A stretch of 41,697 nt of DNA. It comes from a virus. Positions 32,441-39,641 of this stretch are shown in pieces. Location: IMG/VR virus record IMGVR_UViG_3300044644_001050, positions 1 through 41,697 of that record; one strand, written 5' to 3'. Each line of letters begins with the position of its first letter. Position 1 is the first letter of the stretch. The notes beneath the pieces are model-generated. The model did no database searches, had not been told where the DNA came from, and worked only from the letters and a program-made list of their open reading frames with translations. The translations under genes and the position numbers were made by a program.

Positions 32441-32542
32441 TTATCCCCTGAACGCTAACAGTGCCAACATACGATTTGGAATACTTATTTGTATTATCTT
32501 CGTTCCATACTCAGCGCTAAGCAGATGGCTTGTAGGTTTCAT
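32441..32542 (-). CDS. Very small hypothetical ORF (33 aa)
   Basis: A 33-residue frame runs from ATG 32542 to TAA 32441, begins MKPTSHLLSAEYGTKIIQIS and starts in an ATGA overlap with the membrane gene upstream. It lies in the gap before the glucosaminidase gene. The overlap supports it but its length and lack of motifs leave it doubtful. It could be leftover sequence. Confidence 0.35.
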   Translation of the reverse strand: MKPTSHLLSAEYGTKIIQISIPNRMLALLAFRG

Positions 32543-32694
32543 TTCTTTTTATCAATTAACAAAATTAAACCGATTCCAAGGCATATGCCGCCAATAAATG
32601 CAAGTGCTAACATAAGATATAATTTTTCGAGTGTTAAACCAGCTGTTAAGCCGAATAAAATGCCAATTAAGGCACTAATAATAATTGTTTTCAT
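32539..32694 (-). CDS. Small two-helix membrane protein (51 aa), possible holin
   Basis: A 51-residue frame runs from ATG 32694 to TGA 32539. It consists of a membrane helix (residues 3-20, TIIISALIGILFGLTAGL), a short charged turn (LEK), a second helix (about 26-47) and a basic end (DKKK). This hairpin form with a positively charged tail is typical of small class II holins. It sits directly upstream of the exported glucosaminidase in the same operon. Other small inner-membrane roles, such as superinfection exclusion, are possible. It overlaps the preceding gene by 20 bases. Confidence 0.65.
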   Translation of the reverse strand: MKTIIISALIGILFGLTAGLTLEKLYLMLALAFIGGICLGIGLILLIDKKK

Positions 32695-32992
32695 ATTGTA
32701 GTTCGTTATATAGTTCATAATCTGATTCTAATTTATCGCCTAAAGCATCCTGTATCATTTCACTTACATAGCTAAAGGAATAGTCTAATAGTTCTGCAAG
32801 TTCATGTATAGAATAATTCTTATCGCCGATGTAAATGTCATCAATAATAAAATGTGCATCAAAATCAGGTTCTAAAGGCACGCCAAAACTGTCACGTTCA
32901 CCGCGTTCAAAATCTACATATTCGGCTGTAATTTCAATAAGATAAGCGTTGTTATCATTATCGTATTCGGTTATTTCTGTTTGTACTTTCAT
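32675..32992 (-). CDS. Hypothetical acidic protein (105 aa)
   Basis: This 105-residue, very acidic protein begins MKVQTEITEYDNDNNAYLIE. It has an alternating beta pattern in the first half (ITAEYVDFERGERDSFG) and helices in the second (IHELAELLDYSFSYVSEMIQ). It resembles small phage proteins with no defined role. It overlaps the genes on both sides, in the minus-strand early block. The strong negative charge could mimic DNA, a speculation based on composition only. Confidence 0.6.
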   Translation of the reverse strand: MKVQTEITEYDNDNNAYLIEITAEYVDFERGERDSFGVPLEPDFDAHFIIDDIYIGDKNYSIHELAELLDYSFSYVSEMIQDALGDKLESDYELYNELQYENNYY

Positions 32993-33198
32993 GATTCTTT
33001 TTCTAAGTTAAATTTGTTAGCAATAGATTGTTTTAAGACTTTGAAGTAGTCGGCTTCATCTTCGTAATTGTCCAAGTCTGATTCGTTGGTATTGTAACCG
33101 CGTTTAATATCGACTTGAAAAAATAAATCTTTGCCCGCTTGATTAACTTGATGTATCATTAAAGTACCATCATAAGCTAAATACATTTTTAGTTCCAT
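32989..33198 (-). CDS. Small hypothetical protein (69 aa)
   Basis: This 69-residue protein begins MELKMYLAYDGTLMIHQVNQ. It has a beta-strand-like first half and an acidic helical second half (ESDLDNYEDEADYFKVLKQS). It is the first gene after the terminator hairpin of the 58-residue gene upstream, and overlaps the next gene by four bases. Its leader, TTCAAAACTAACTAACA before the ATG, resembles the leader of the 56-residue gene at 4830-5000, in line with duplication of the surrounding cassette. Confidence 0.6.
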   Translation of the reverse strand: MELKMYLAYDGTLMIHQVNQAGKDLFFQVDIKRGYNTNESDLDNYEDEADYFKVLKQSIANKFNLEKES

Positions 33199-33217
33199 TG
33201 TTAGTTAGTTTTGAAGT

Positions 33218-33247
33218 TTAAAAAAATACGGTTTGAGGATAACCGTA
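33218..33247 (-). terminator. Minus-strand terminator of the 58-residue gene
   Basis: TACGGTT (33227-33233) and AACCGTA (33241-33247) form a perfect 7-bp stem with a 7-base loop; the A-run ending at 33226 gives seven T residues on the minus strand. The surrounding sequence (AGGTTT upstream, AAACCG in the stem) is related to the hairpin at 5026-5048. Confidence 0.82.
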
Positions 33248-33258
33248 AACCTGTGGGT

Positions 33259-33435
33259 TTATAAATTTTCTAAAAGATTTGATATTTTAGACATTTCGTT
33301 TTGAATTTCTTCAAGTTTTTGTTCTAAGTCCCAAGTGCATTGTGTCATTGCAATTGCATTCATTTGCTTATCAATTTTAACATATTCTTTGTTAAGTTTT
33401 GTAAACTGCTTGCTAAGTTTTTCTGAAGTTGTCAT
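33259..33435 (-). CDS. Small coiled-coil protein (58 aa) in its own transcription unit
   Basis: A 58-residue frame runs from ATG 33435 to TAA 33259. The protein is almost all helix: MTTSEKLSKQFTKLNKEYVK at the start, LEQKLEEIQNEMSKISNLLE near the end, with heptad-like spacing of Leu and Ile. A near-consensus promoter (33478-33508) lies 43 bases upstream and a strong terminator directly downstream, so it can be made from a transcript of only about 250 bases. Promoter, leader and terminator match those of the 73-residue gene at 5062-5283, though the proteins differ. Function unknown. Confidence 0.7.
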   Translation of the reverse strand: MTTSEKLSKQFTKLNKEYVKIDKQMNAIAMTQCTWDLEQKLEEIQNEMSKISNLLENL

Positions 33436-33477
33436 AATTTTGAAGTTTTTTTGTTGTGTTATAAATCAATTGTGATA

Positions 33478-33508
33478 CAAATATACAACCCTTTTTTATA
33501 ATTGCAAG
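33478..33508 (-). promoter_or_regulatory. Early promoter, duplicate of the one at 5334-5364
   Basis: On the minus strand CTTG (33508-33505) is followed after 19 bases by TATATTTG (33485-33478). The -33 flank TTGCAATTAT and the downstream TTTGTATCACAAT are identical to those of the promoter at 5334-5364. The TTGT-ATC-ACAA inverted repeat may be a repressor site overlapping the transcription start. Confidence 0.8.
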
Positions 33509-33525
33509 CTTTTTTATAAAAATTT

Positions 33526-35241
33526 TTATAAATTTTTTAAATTTATTGAAACGCAACGCCCCGACATACCAGCGGCAAAACGCGTATTACTTCGGCGTGA
33601 TGCACCTTTAAGCCTTAATAATATAGTATTCCATGATATTTGCCAAGGCGTATTATTCAAAACTTTTTTTACAAAAACTGAATTATTTAGTATCAATAAA
33701 TCATCAGCAATAACGCGAATCCCTAAACGCATTAACCTTTCGTTTGCTTCTGCTTGCGATGGTCTTACACTTGGCTGATAGTTGTGTGCGCATTCTACAA
33801 GTTCACCAACGGTTTTTGTGCCTACGTAGTTTTCCGCTTCTATTCGTATTTCCTGACTTAAAATCTGCTGCAAACATCTTTGTTCATCTGTTAAATCTTC
33901 TTTGTCTTCTTCATATTTGCGCATGTCCAAAATTGTAGCCGCTTCTTCTAATGCTACTTCGGGCGTTACAGGGTCATCGTGTAACGTATGCCACCAACCG
34001 CCCATAAGCGCCCCGAACTGGTCACCAACTGCCCTGTCTTCAGTTATAAGCGATACGGCGTGTGTAAATAGCTTTATGCTTTTTTGTATGTTATCTGCTA
34101 AATTTAGCATTCGCGCCTGAAAACGTGGTCCAAAGTCTTCGAATATTATTTTATTCTTTAGCTTTTCAACTTCGTTAAATTGTTTAGGGTCTGCTAATTT
34201 CTTTAGTTCTAAAACACAAAAACGGCGCTTATCAGAATCATTTACAAGTTGTGGGTTTATGCTTACAAATAAAAAACAGCTACGTACAAAATAATCAATA
34301 GCTTTTCCATCTTTGCCACCTTTAGCAATTGCGGGCGATTTTTCAGAACTTGCCGCCCTGGCTAATCCTATTATTTCCTGCATACGTTGTGCCGACCGTT
34401 CATCATTACCTTCACCCTCATCAATTGTAACAGGTAGTGCATCGCTATTTAGTTTTTGCCTTACTGCTGGTTCAGTTGCGGCCGTGCCCTGAACACTTAC
34501 AGCAATGTTTCCTATAATTTCATTTACTATATTTTCTAAAACCCAACTTTTGCCATTTCCGCGCGGGCCCGTTATCCAAATGTGAGGCCGCCACTTTAAA
34601 ATACCGCTAATCGGTGCTAAGGCTAACCAACCTGATAAAAAAATTGCATCGGCCTTAGTTTGCCAATTTAGCTTATTTAATATCTTTGGCAGCATTCCCG
34701 CCTCTGTAGGTAATAACGGCGCTTCAATAGGCATATCAATAGCCTTGTTATAAACATAGCTATATTTTGTATCTAAGCCGCCTAAATTGTAGCGCTTTTT
34801 ATCTTGTATAAGCTGTTGACCTGCATGAAATACAACGCCGTTTTTTTCCTGCCATGCACCGCGACCGCGTATGTTTTCAGTATTGTAAAATCCTACATGA
34901 TTGCAGAAATTTATAAGATAATCCGCCGCCGTTGTTACATCGTAATTACTACTGTCGCGGTTCGGAAATGACAAAAGCCAAAATTCTAAAGGCGCAATGC
35001 TCAATAAATTAGCCTGGTTTATTGCTGCAGCTTTATACTTTACTATCGACATTGTAGAACGAATGTAAAAATAATATAGCATTTGCCCGTCTTCAATGCC
35101 CCAACCAAGCGGCCTAAAATATCCACCTATAAAGCCTTTTTTATCGGTTTCAGGTGCTACTGCTGTTGCACGTTCTGCTTTAGGTTTTTTTGTATTTTGT
35201 TTTGGTTTTTGTTCCCAGTCTATCGGTTTGTCTTGTTTCAT
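33526..35241 (-). CDS. P-loop ATPase, DUF927-like replication helicase candidate
   Basis: This is a 571-residue protein. The N-terminal 30 residues are basic and disordered; residues about 40-215 form a domain with NGVVFHAGQQLI and YNLGGLDTKYSYVY. Walker A GPRGNGKS lies at 225-232 and Walker B VTIDEGEG at 271-278, followed by a FLFVSINPQL sensor-like strand. This resembles DUF927/DUF5906-type phage ATPases thought to act as helicases. It directly follows a gene for a stand-alone DnaB N-terminal domain and overlaps it by four bases, so the two may work as a split replicative helicase. No primase motif is visible. Confidence 0.75.
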   Translation of the reverse strand: MKQDKPIDWEQKPKQNTKKPKAERATAVAPETDKKGFIGGYFRPLGWGIEDGQMLYYFYIRSTMSIVKYKAAAINQANLLSIAPLEFWLLSFPNRDSSNYDVTTAADYLINFCNHVGFYNTENIRGRGAWQEKNGVVFHAGQQLIQDKKRYNLGGLDTKYSYVYNKAIDMPIEAPLLPTEAGMLPKILNKLNWQTKADAIFLSGWLALAPISGILKWRPHIWITGPRGNGKSWVLENIVNEIIGNIAVSVQGTAATEPAVRQKLNSDALPVTIDEGEGNDERSAQRMQEIIGLARAASSEKSPAIAKGGKDGKAIDYFVRSCFLFVSINPQLVNDSDKRRFCVLELKKLADPKQFNEVEKLKNKIIFEDFGPRFQARMLNLADNIQKSIKLFTHAVSLITEDRAVGDQFGALMGGWWHTLHDDPVTPEVALEEAATILDMRKYEEDKEDLTDEQRCLQQILSQEIRIEAENYVGTKTVGELVECAHNYQPSVRPSQAEANERLMRLGIRVIADDLLILNNSVFVKKVLNNTPWQISWNTILLRLKGASRRSNTRFAAGMSGRCVSINLKNL

Positions 35242-35849
35242 TGTCTTATGATTTGTTTGCCTACATTAAATTTTTTAATATTTTGCATTAGCCCTCGCAC
35301 CGTTTCAAAAACATCTTCAGTATCAGCCATTATAGTATTTATCATTTCTACAGATGTTTTTATTAGTTCCCGCTGCACATGCTTTTGAATTAGTATCCTG
35401 GCATGGTATTCTAAATTTGCAGCACTACATACACGGTTAGTCAATTCAGCCAAATATGCAGGCCCGCCGCACCGGTATTTTAATTTTTCAGCCACGGTAA
35501 TTATATCTACTATTTCGACCGATTGGCAAAGTTCAAAAATAAGTTTGTGATTTTCAAAATAAAAATGTTCAGGACTTAAAAAATTAACTTTGTCGCGGGC
35601 GTTATTATCTACTAAGATAGCACCTAAAATTAGTTGTTCTAAGTCTTTTGAATGTGGAAACGTGATTGACTTTTCAAAAATACTTTGTTCTTTTTCTTCA
35701 AGTGCAATAATAATATTTTGTAGCGTCAAAAGTTGCCGTTCTTTCAATTGCCTGTAATTTTGGCGCTTAGTATCATCTTTGATATAAGCATCCATTTTTA
35801 ATGCTTCATCTTTTAATTCTGATAGTAGGTTTTCCGCTTCGTTGGTCAT
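35238..35849 (-). CDS. Stand-alone DnaB N-terminal (primase/loader-binding) domain
   Basis: This is a 203-residue protein. Residues about 62-165 fit the DnaB N-terminal domain: HSKDLEQLILGAILVD, then FLSPEHFYFENHKLIFELC, VDIITVAEKL and GGPAYLAELTNRV, ending in the linker helix region with YHARILIQKHVQRELI. The RecA-like motor that normally follows is absent: no Walker A occurs. The N-terminal 55 residues are a charged coiled coil. The next gene encodes an unrelated P-loop ATPase. It may recruit primase, replace a helicase domain, or interfere with host DnaB. Confidence 0.82.
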   Translation of the reverse strand: MTNEAENLLSELKDEALKMDAYIKDDTKRQNYRQLKERQLLTLQNIIIALEEKEQSIFEKSITFPHSKDLEQLILGAILVDNNARDKVNFLSPEHFYFENHKLIFELCQSVEIVDIITVAEKLKYRCGGPAYLAELTNRVCSAANLEYHARILIQKHVQRELIKTSVEMINTIMADTEDVFETVRGLMQNIKKFNVGKQIIRQ

Positions 35850-36220
35850 ATCTCATCTGCTTTAAAGTCTTCATCTACCCAGCGCAAAATATCACCGATA
35901 CCGCCCGATTTTCTGACTTGTTTAATAAAATTTATTTGTTCTTTTGTAGCTTTACCGCTAAGGTTTTTTACTTCAAGGGCTGTAAATATAGCAATTTTTT
36001 GTCCTATCATGTCTTTAGTTATAATTTTTTCAGTCCATCCGATTAAATCAGAACTACCAACGCAAAGCCCAAAAGTTATTTGCCGCGGCTCAGTTATAAT
36101 TGGGCGGCTGTTTATTACCGCCCGTTTGCCCTGAAATGCTGTGCCCGTATTATTTCGAAATAAAATGCCATGTTTACTATGCCGCGCTTGAAGGGCTTTA
36201 TATAGGTTTTGTTCTTTCAT
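35846..36220 (-). CDS. VRR-NUC domain nuclease
   Basis: This 124-residue protein is a minimal PD-(D/E)XK nuclease of the VRR-NUC family. Visible motifs are FRNNTGTA (residues 21-28), GSSDLIGW with D58 (55-62), the ALEVK strand with E83 and K85, and SGKATKEQINFIKQVRKSGG with Q95 (88-107). Members act on branched DNA such as Holliday junctions. It overlaps both neighbours by four bases in the replication block. Length is typical for phage versions without extra domains. Confidence 0.87.
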   Translation of the reverse strand: MKEQNLYKALQARHSKHGILFRNNTGTAFQGKRAVINSRPIITEPRQITFGLCVGSSDLIGWTEKIITKDMIGQKIAIFTALEVKNLSGKATKEQINFIKQVRKSGGIGDILRWVDEDFKADEI

Positions 36221-36486
36221 AGCTTTGATAAATCTGATTTTAAACGTTCTATAAATGATTCTTCACCATCATCACCTGCTAAAAACCAATCAACACGGTG
36301 CGCATAAACATAAGCCTTTTTAAGGCATTCAATAGCATCTTGCAATTGTTTTATAACTTCAGTTTCAAATGTTTGATGTTCATCACCCCATTCATCTTTT
36401 TTACCTTGCAAGTCTATATATGATTCTATTGTTTCGTAAATATCGCGTATTCTGTGCTGCGAATAATCAAATGTGCCGCCGCTCAT
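36217..36486 (-). CDS. Hypothetical protein, MSGGTFDY family
   Basis: This 89-residue acidic helical protein begins MSGGTFDYSQHRIRDIYETI, a start seen in many small phage proteins of unknown role. The C-terminal half (AYVYAHRVDWFLAGDDGEES) includes a Trp-rich patch. It overlaps the VRR-NUC gene and the next gene by four bases, suggesting coupled synthesis. No catalytic motif is visible. Confidence 0.65.
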   Translation of the reverse strand: MSGGTFDYSQHRIRDIYETIESYIDLQGKKDEWGDEHQTFETEVIKQLQDAIECLKKAYVYAHRVDWFLAGDDGEESFIERLKSDLSKL

Positions 36487-36767
36487 ACCTTCTTTGTTTT
36501 AGGTGAACAACCAAGCCAAAAACTAAATTGGAATGCTTTAGCTCTGTGGCCTTTAATTTTATACTTTGCTATTGTTTCCTGCAAAATGTTTTCCATTACA
36601 TCGTGCTCGCATTGGTATTCTAAAAACTTTATAACTTTTTCGCCGCGCTCGTTAATTTCGGCATTTGCTACAAGTTCATCGAAATCAGCAGGCGGTTCGC
36701 TAACTGCATAAACGCGTCTGTAAATTTCTAAAAGAATTTCGTAATCTGTTAATTTTTTCTTTGGCAT
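36483..36767 (-). CDS. Hypothetical protein (94 aa)
   Basis: This 94-residue mainly helical protein begins MPKKKLTDYEILLEIYRRVY and has GHRAKAFQFSFWLGCSPKTK near its end. Charged residues dominate; there is no membrane segment. It overlaps the transglycosylase-like gene upstream by 19 bases and the next gene by four. Function unknown. Confidence 0.6.
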   Translation of the reverse strand: MPKKKLTDYEILLEIYRRVYAVSEPPADFDELVANAEINERGEKVIKFLEYQCEHDVMENILQETIAKYKIKGHRAKAFQFSFWLGCSPKTKKV

Positions 36768-37222
36768 TGTTCAAATTTTTTAAGGTAATTTAATGTAGTT
36801 TGTTTTTGATGTCCATTAGGGCCACCGTTCCACATACGCGCAAGTTCACTGTAATTAGGATATTTACCGTACTTTTGTGCATAAGTGTAACAATGTAAGC
36901 CCATAGCTGCCCAAAATACGCGTTCAGATTTAACTGAATCAAACATATCTTTGTGCTGATAATTTAGCAAGTTTTCAAGTCCCGAACCTGTTACACAAAC
37001 CGCGTGCATCTGATACCTACCATAAGCCCTGCCGCTATCTCCTATAAGTGAATCAGTATTTAGGGTTTCAATATGTCCGATGGCATTTATAAAATCGCTG
37101 TCAGTATCGCAGGTGTCGCGTGTTATGTAAACCTTTTCAAAGATAACTTCGGGCTTAGGTTTGTAGCCAGCGTAAATAATAGCACATATAAGTGCTGAGA
37201 TTAGAATTATGTCTTTAAGCAT
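36749..37222 (-). CDS. Membrane-anchored lytic transglycosylase-like protein
   Basis: This 157-residue protein has an N-terminal signal anchor (about residues 4-19, DIILISALICAIIYAG). The remainder fits lysozyme-like transglycosylases: FINAIGHIETLNTDSLIGDS with catalytic Glu52, GRAYGRYQMH (64-73), and RMWNGGPNG near residue 130. It would cut glycan strands from the periplasmic side. This is the third peptidoglycan-acting enzyme in the early block. It lies one base from the helicase gene and overlaps the next by 19 bases. Confidence 0.78.
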   Translation of the reverse strand: MLKDIILISALICAIIYAGYKPKPEVIFEKVYITRDTCDTDSDFINAIGHIETLNTDSLIGDSGRAYGRYQMHAVCVTGSGLENLLNYQHKDMFDSVKSERVFWAAMGLHCYTYAQKYGKYPNYSELARMWNGGPNGHQKQTTLNYLKKFEQCQRKN

Positions 37223-37223
37223 A

Positions 37224-38735
37224 TCAATGTTTTTTAGTTTTATAAAATTCGTTCCATTTTCTTAATACAGCAGCTTTTAAATCATCGCGGTTTATAGCGT
37301 TCAAACCGTGTTTATTATTTATGTATTCAATAGAACCTTTATCTTTTAATACCCGGCTTTCAAATACAAAATAAACCCATTTATCTTTGTGGCCGCGCTG
37401 AATTTTTAACTGCCATAAGTCTTCAAGTGTTCGGCTTTTTGCCTGCTCAGTACGTTTCGCTTTCAACAATTCATCAAGTGTAGTTTCATCTTTTACGGCA
37501 ATGCCTGCAACCTGTTCAATTTCGCTAACCTTTACAGGTTCAACAAAACCGCAATAAGGACATGCAGCGTGTGTTTTTTCATAAGTTCTAAAGCATTCTG
37601 TACAGTCTTTGTATTCATTATCTATCTGTTCATCTGTATCTTTACGTTTTCGCTTTTGCATTCCTTCCAATGACCATTCTCGTGTTATTAGTGGATGCCC
37701 ATGTAGTTTTTGATTCCCAACGTGGTCAAGTATTAAACAGCGGTCTTTGCCTTCCATCGGCCTTAATCCGCGGCCTACAATCTGTAAATATAAACTAAGC
37801 GACATAGTACGTCTAAGCATGCCTACAACTGATACAGCTGGTATATCTGTGCCCTCGCTTATCAAATCGCAAAACGTTAGAATCTGAATATCGCGAATCG
37901 CGAACCGCGATATAATTTCTTTAACCTCGCTTTCATGAAAGTTTCCATTTATAGAAACCGCCTTAAAACCAGCTTCATTGAATGCCGCTGCAACATTATC
38001 GGCATGTTTAATATTTACGCAACTATAAATTGCAGGTTCACCCGGCGCTAAACGTTTGTATTCTTCAACAGCATTGCCCGTTATAGCAGGTTTATCCATT
38101 TCTTTAAATAGGTCATCCGCTTTGTATTCGCCGTTTTTATCTTTTTTAATCTTTGTAAAATCCGCCAATGGTTTGAAGTTGTAATATTCAGGCATCACTA
38201 AGTTACCAATTTTAACCAACTCAGCAGGTAACGGCCCTAAAACTAAATCACTAAATACATCGCCTAATCCTTGACCATCGCCGCGCCACGGGGTTGCAGT
38301 AACGCCTAAAACATAAACAGAATCCGCATAAAAATCCAAAATATCTTTCCATGTTCCCGCGTTGGCGTGGTGCGCTTCATCTATTATTAGTAAGTCAGGT
38401 TGAGGCACTTCATTAAGGCGATTCTTTAAACTTTGAACGCTGCATACCTGTGCTGGTAAATAATACTGCTTTGGTCTGTTGCCCGCTATAAAACCGTGCC
38501 TTAATCCGTATCTTTTGCAACGTTCCGAAATCTGATTGACAAGGTTCTTTTTATGCACTAAGAAATAAACGCGTTTACCTTTGCCAACTGCTTCCATTGC
38601 CATATAAATGAACGTTTCAGTTTTGCCGCCGCCCGTTGGTAACACAAATAGAACTTTTTTATTCCCCTGTCGGTAACTCTCTCTTATGTCGCTTACGCTT
38701 TTCGATTGATATGGCCGTAGCTGTATTGTGTTCAT
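37224..38735 (-). CDS. DEAH-box superfamily 2 helicase with C-terminal zinc ribbon
   Basis: This is a 503-residue SF2 helicase. It contains an LRPYQ segment (residues 6-10), Walker A PTGGGKT (33-39), DEAH (119-122), TAT (146-148), EGTDIP (about 294-299) and motif VI QIVGRGLRP (318-326). Four Cys in CTEC (378-381) and CPYC (392-395) form a probable zinc ribbon. It is likely to remodel DNA at forks or during recombination. The ATG lies 77 bases inside the preceding HTH gene, but LRPYQ requires this start. One base separates it from the next gene. Confidence 0.9.
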   Translation of the reverse strand: MNTIQLRPYQSKSVSDIRESYRQGNKKVLFVLPTGGGKTETFIYMAMEAVGKGKRVYFLVHKKNLVNQISERCKRYGLRHGFIAGNRPKQYYLPAQVCSVQSLKNRLNEVPQPDLLIIDEAHHANAGTWKDILDFYADSVYVLGVTATPWRGDGQGLGDVFSDLVLGPLPAELVKIGNLVMPEYYNFKPLADFTKIKKDKNGEYKADDLFKEMDKPAITGNAVEEYKRLAPGEPAIYSCVNIKHADNVAAAFNEAGFKAVSINGNFHESEVKEIISRFAIRDIQILTFCDLISEGTDIPAVSVVGMLRRTMSLSLYLQIVGRGLRPMEGKDRCLILDHVGNQKLHGHPLITREWSLEGMQKRKRKDTDEQIDNEYKDCTECFRTYEKTHAACPYCGFVEPVKVSEIEQVAGIAVKDETTLDELLKAKRTEQAKSRTLEDLWQLKIQRGHKDKWVYFVFESRVLKDKGSIEYINNKHGLNAINRDDLKAAVLRKWNEFYKTKKH

Positions 38736-38907
38736 TTTCGATTTGGTTTAAAGCATTCATAAGTTTAAAATAGATAGTCAATGTTTGTGGTTCTACCTTA
38801 GACCAGTATTCAACTGTTTGCCGCCCTACATCGGCACGCCTACAAAGTTCAGAAATACTGATGCCTAAAATGTCGCATCTAATAGATAGCTGTTCAAATG
38901 TTTTCAT
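38659..38907 (-). CDS. Small helix-turn-helix protein (XRE-like)
   Basis: This is an 82-residue protein with a compact HTH: ILGISISELCRRADVGRQTV (about residues 13-32), then EYWSKVEPQTLTIYFKLMNA, the layout of XRE-type repressors. The last 25 residues are basic and read through the start of the helicase gene in another frame (77-base overlap). It lies second in the operon from the early promoter, so it could be the repressor of the TTGT-ATC-ACAA-bearing promoters. That link is inference. Confidence 0.7.
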   Translation of the reverse strand: MKTFEQLSIRCDILGISISELCRRADVGRQTVEYWSKVEPQTLTIYFKLMNALNQIENEHNTATAISIEKRKRHKRELPTGE

Positions 38908-39551
38908 AAAAATAATTTTGTTTGTGCTGAGTGATTTAAAAAACGTTTTTTTGCGCCTTCGTAGTATTCAGTATCTAATTCGCAGGCTGTGAGTTCAAAG
39001 CCGTAATCGTGGCAAGCAATGGCTATTGAACCGCTGCCAAGGTGTGTGTCAAGTATTTTATCGCCTTGTTTGGCGTATTTATCTAAAATCCATTTGTAAA
39101 GTTTAATAGGTTTTTGAGTTGGGTGTTGCGTTCCGCCTTCAACCAATAATTGACCTCTATTTATTATTTTTTTACGCATAGCAACTTGAAAAGATGTAAA
39201 AGCTAATTCGCCATCACTCATTGTTAAATCTTGTCCTTTATCCCAAAAAATACAACCCATTGAAGCTGGTAAATATTGAGTAAAATAATTAGCACCCCAA
39301 ATAATTTGATTTTTAGAAACTCTAAATAATTCTTTAAAATATTCTATTGAAGGTATTTCATTATCCCAATCTTTCCATTGATGTGCTTTCCAATTATGTT
39401 TTGGATTTTTAGCCTTTACTCCGTTATGCCCACTTCTACCTATCCCATAAGGAGGGTCAACAATAGCCAAATCAAAATACTTATCAGAATAGCGTGCCAT
39501 TAGCTGCATATTGTCTTCGTTTGTTACCGTTATTTTATCTGACCAGCGCAT
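38904..39551 (-). CDS. DNA methyltransferase (N4/N6 type)
   Basis: This is a 215-residue protein. The catalytic motif DPPY lies at residues 32-35 (IVDPPYGIGRSG), a WDKGQ motif at 103-107, TQHPTQKP at 141-148, and the AdoMet-binding motif DTHLGSGS at 168-175, where most relatives have DPFxGSG. The order (motif IV before I) is that of the beta class. It likely modifies phage DNA to resist host restriction. It is the first gene of the long minus-strand block, about 25 bases after the predicted transcription start. No cognate nuclease is nearby. Confidence 0.9.
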   Translation of the reverse strand: MRWSDKITVTNEDNMQLMARYSDKYFDLAIVDPPYGIGRSGHNGVKAKNPKHNWKAHQWKDWDNEIPSIEYFKELFRVSKNQIIWGANYFTQYLPASMGCIFWDKGQDLTMSDGELAFTSFQVAMRKKIINRGQLLVEGGTQHPTQKPIKLYKWILDKYAKQGDKILDTHLGSGSIAIACHDYGFELTACELDTEYYEGAKKRFLNHSAQTKLFL

Positions 39552-39579
39552 AAATTTTTTATTTTTTCGTTCAATTGTG

Positions 39580-39609
39580 TTGCAAAGTTAAAAAACCTTT
39601 TTAAATTTG
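39580..39609 (+). promoter_or_regulatory. Plus-strand promoter for the recombination genes
   Basis: TTG (39580-39582) is followed after 19 bases by TAAATTTG (39602-39609). The expected start lies near 39615, giving a leader of about 27 bases to the ATG at 39642. It overlaps the minus-strand promoter next to it. Confidence 0.75.
39583..39590 (-). promoter_or_regulatory. Minus-strand promoter of the methyltransferase/replication block
   Basis: TAACTTTG on the minus strand (39590-39583) matches the -7 consensus, with no clear TTTG at -33. It is followed by CAACACAATTG, close to the TATCACAATTG found after the -7 box at 33478. The three early promoters may therefore share one regulator. Confidence 0.68.
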
Positions 39610-39641
39610 TGCTATTATTTAATAAAATATTTTTAAAATTT

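Noticed and set aside
37224-38658. Restriction-modification system formed by the methyltransferase and the helicase
   Set aside because: The helicase has no nuclease domain and ends in a zinc ribbon; no specificity subunit is present, so a solitary protective methylase is more likely.
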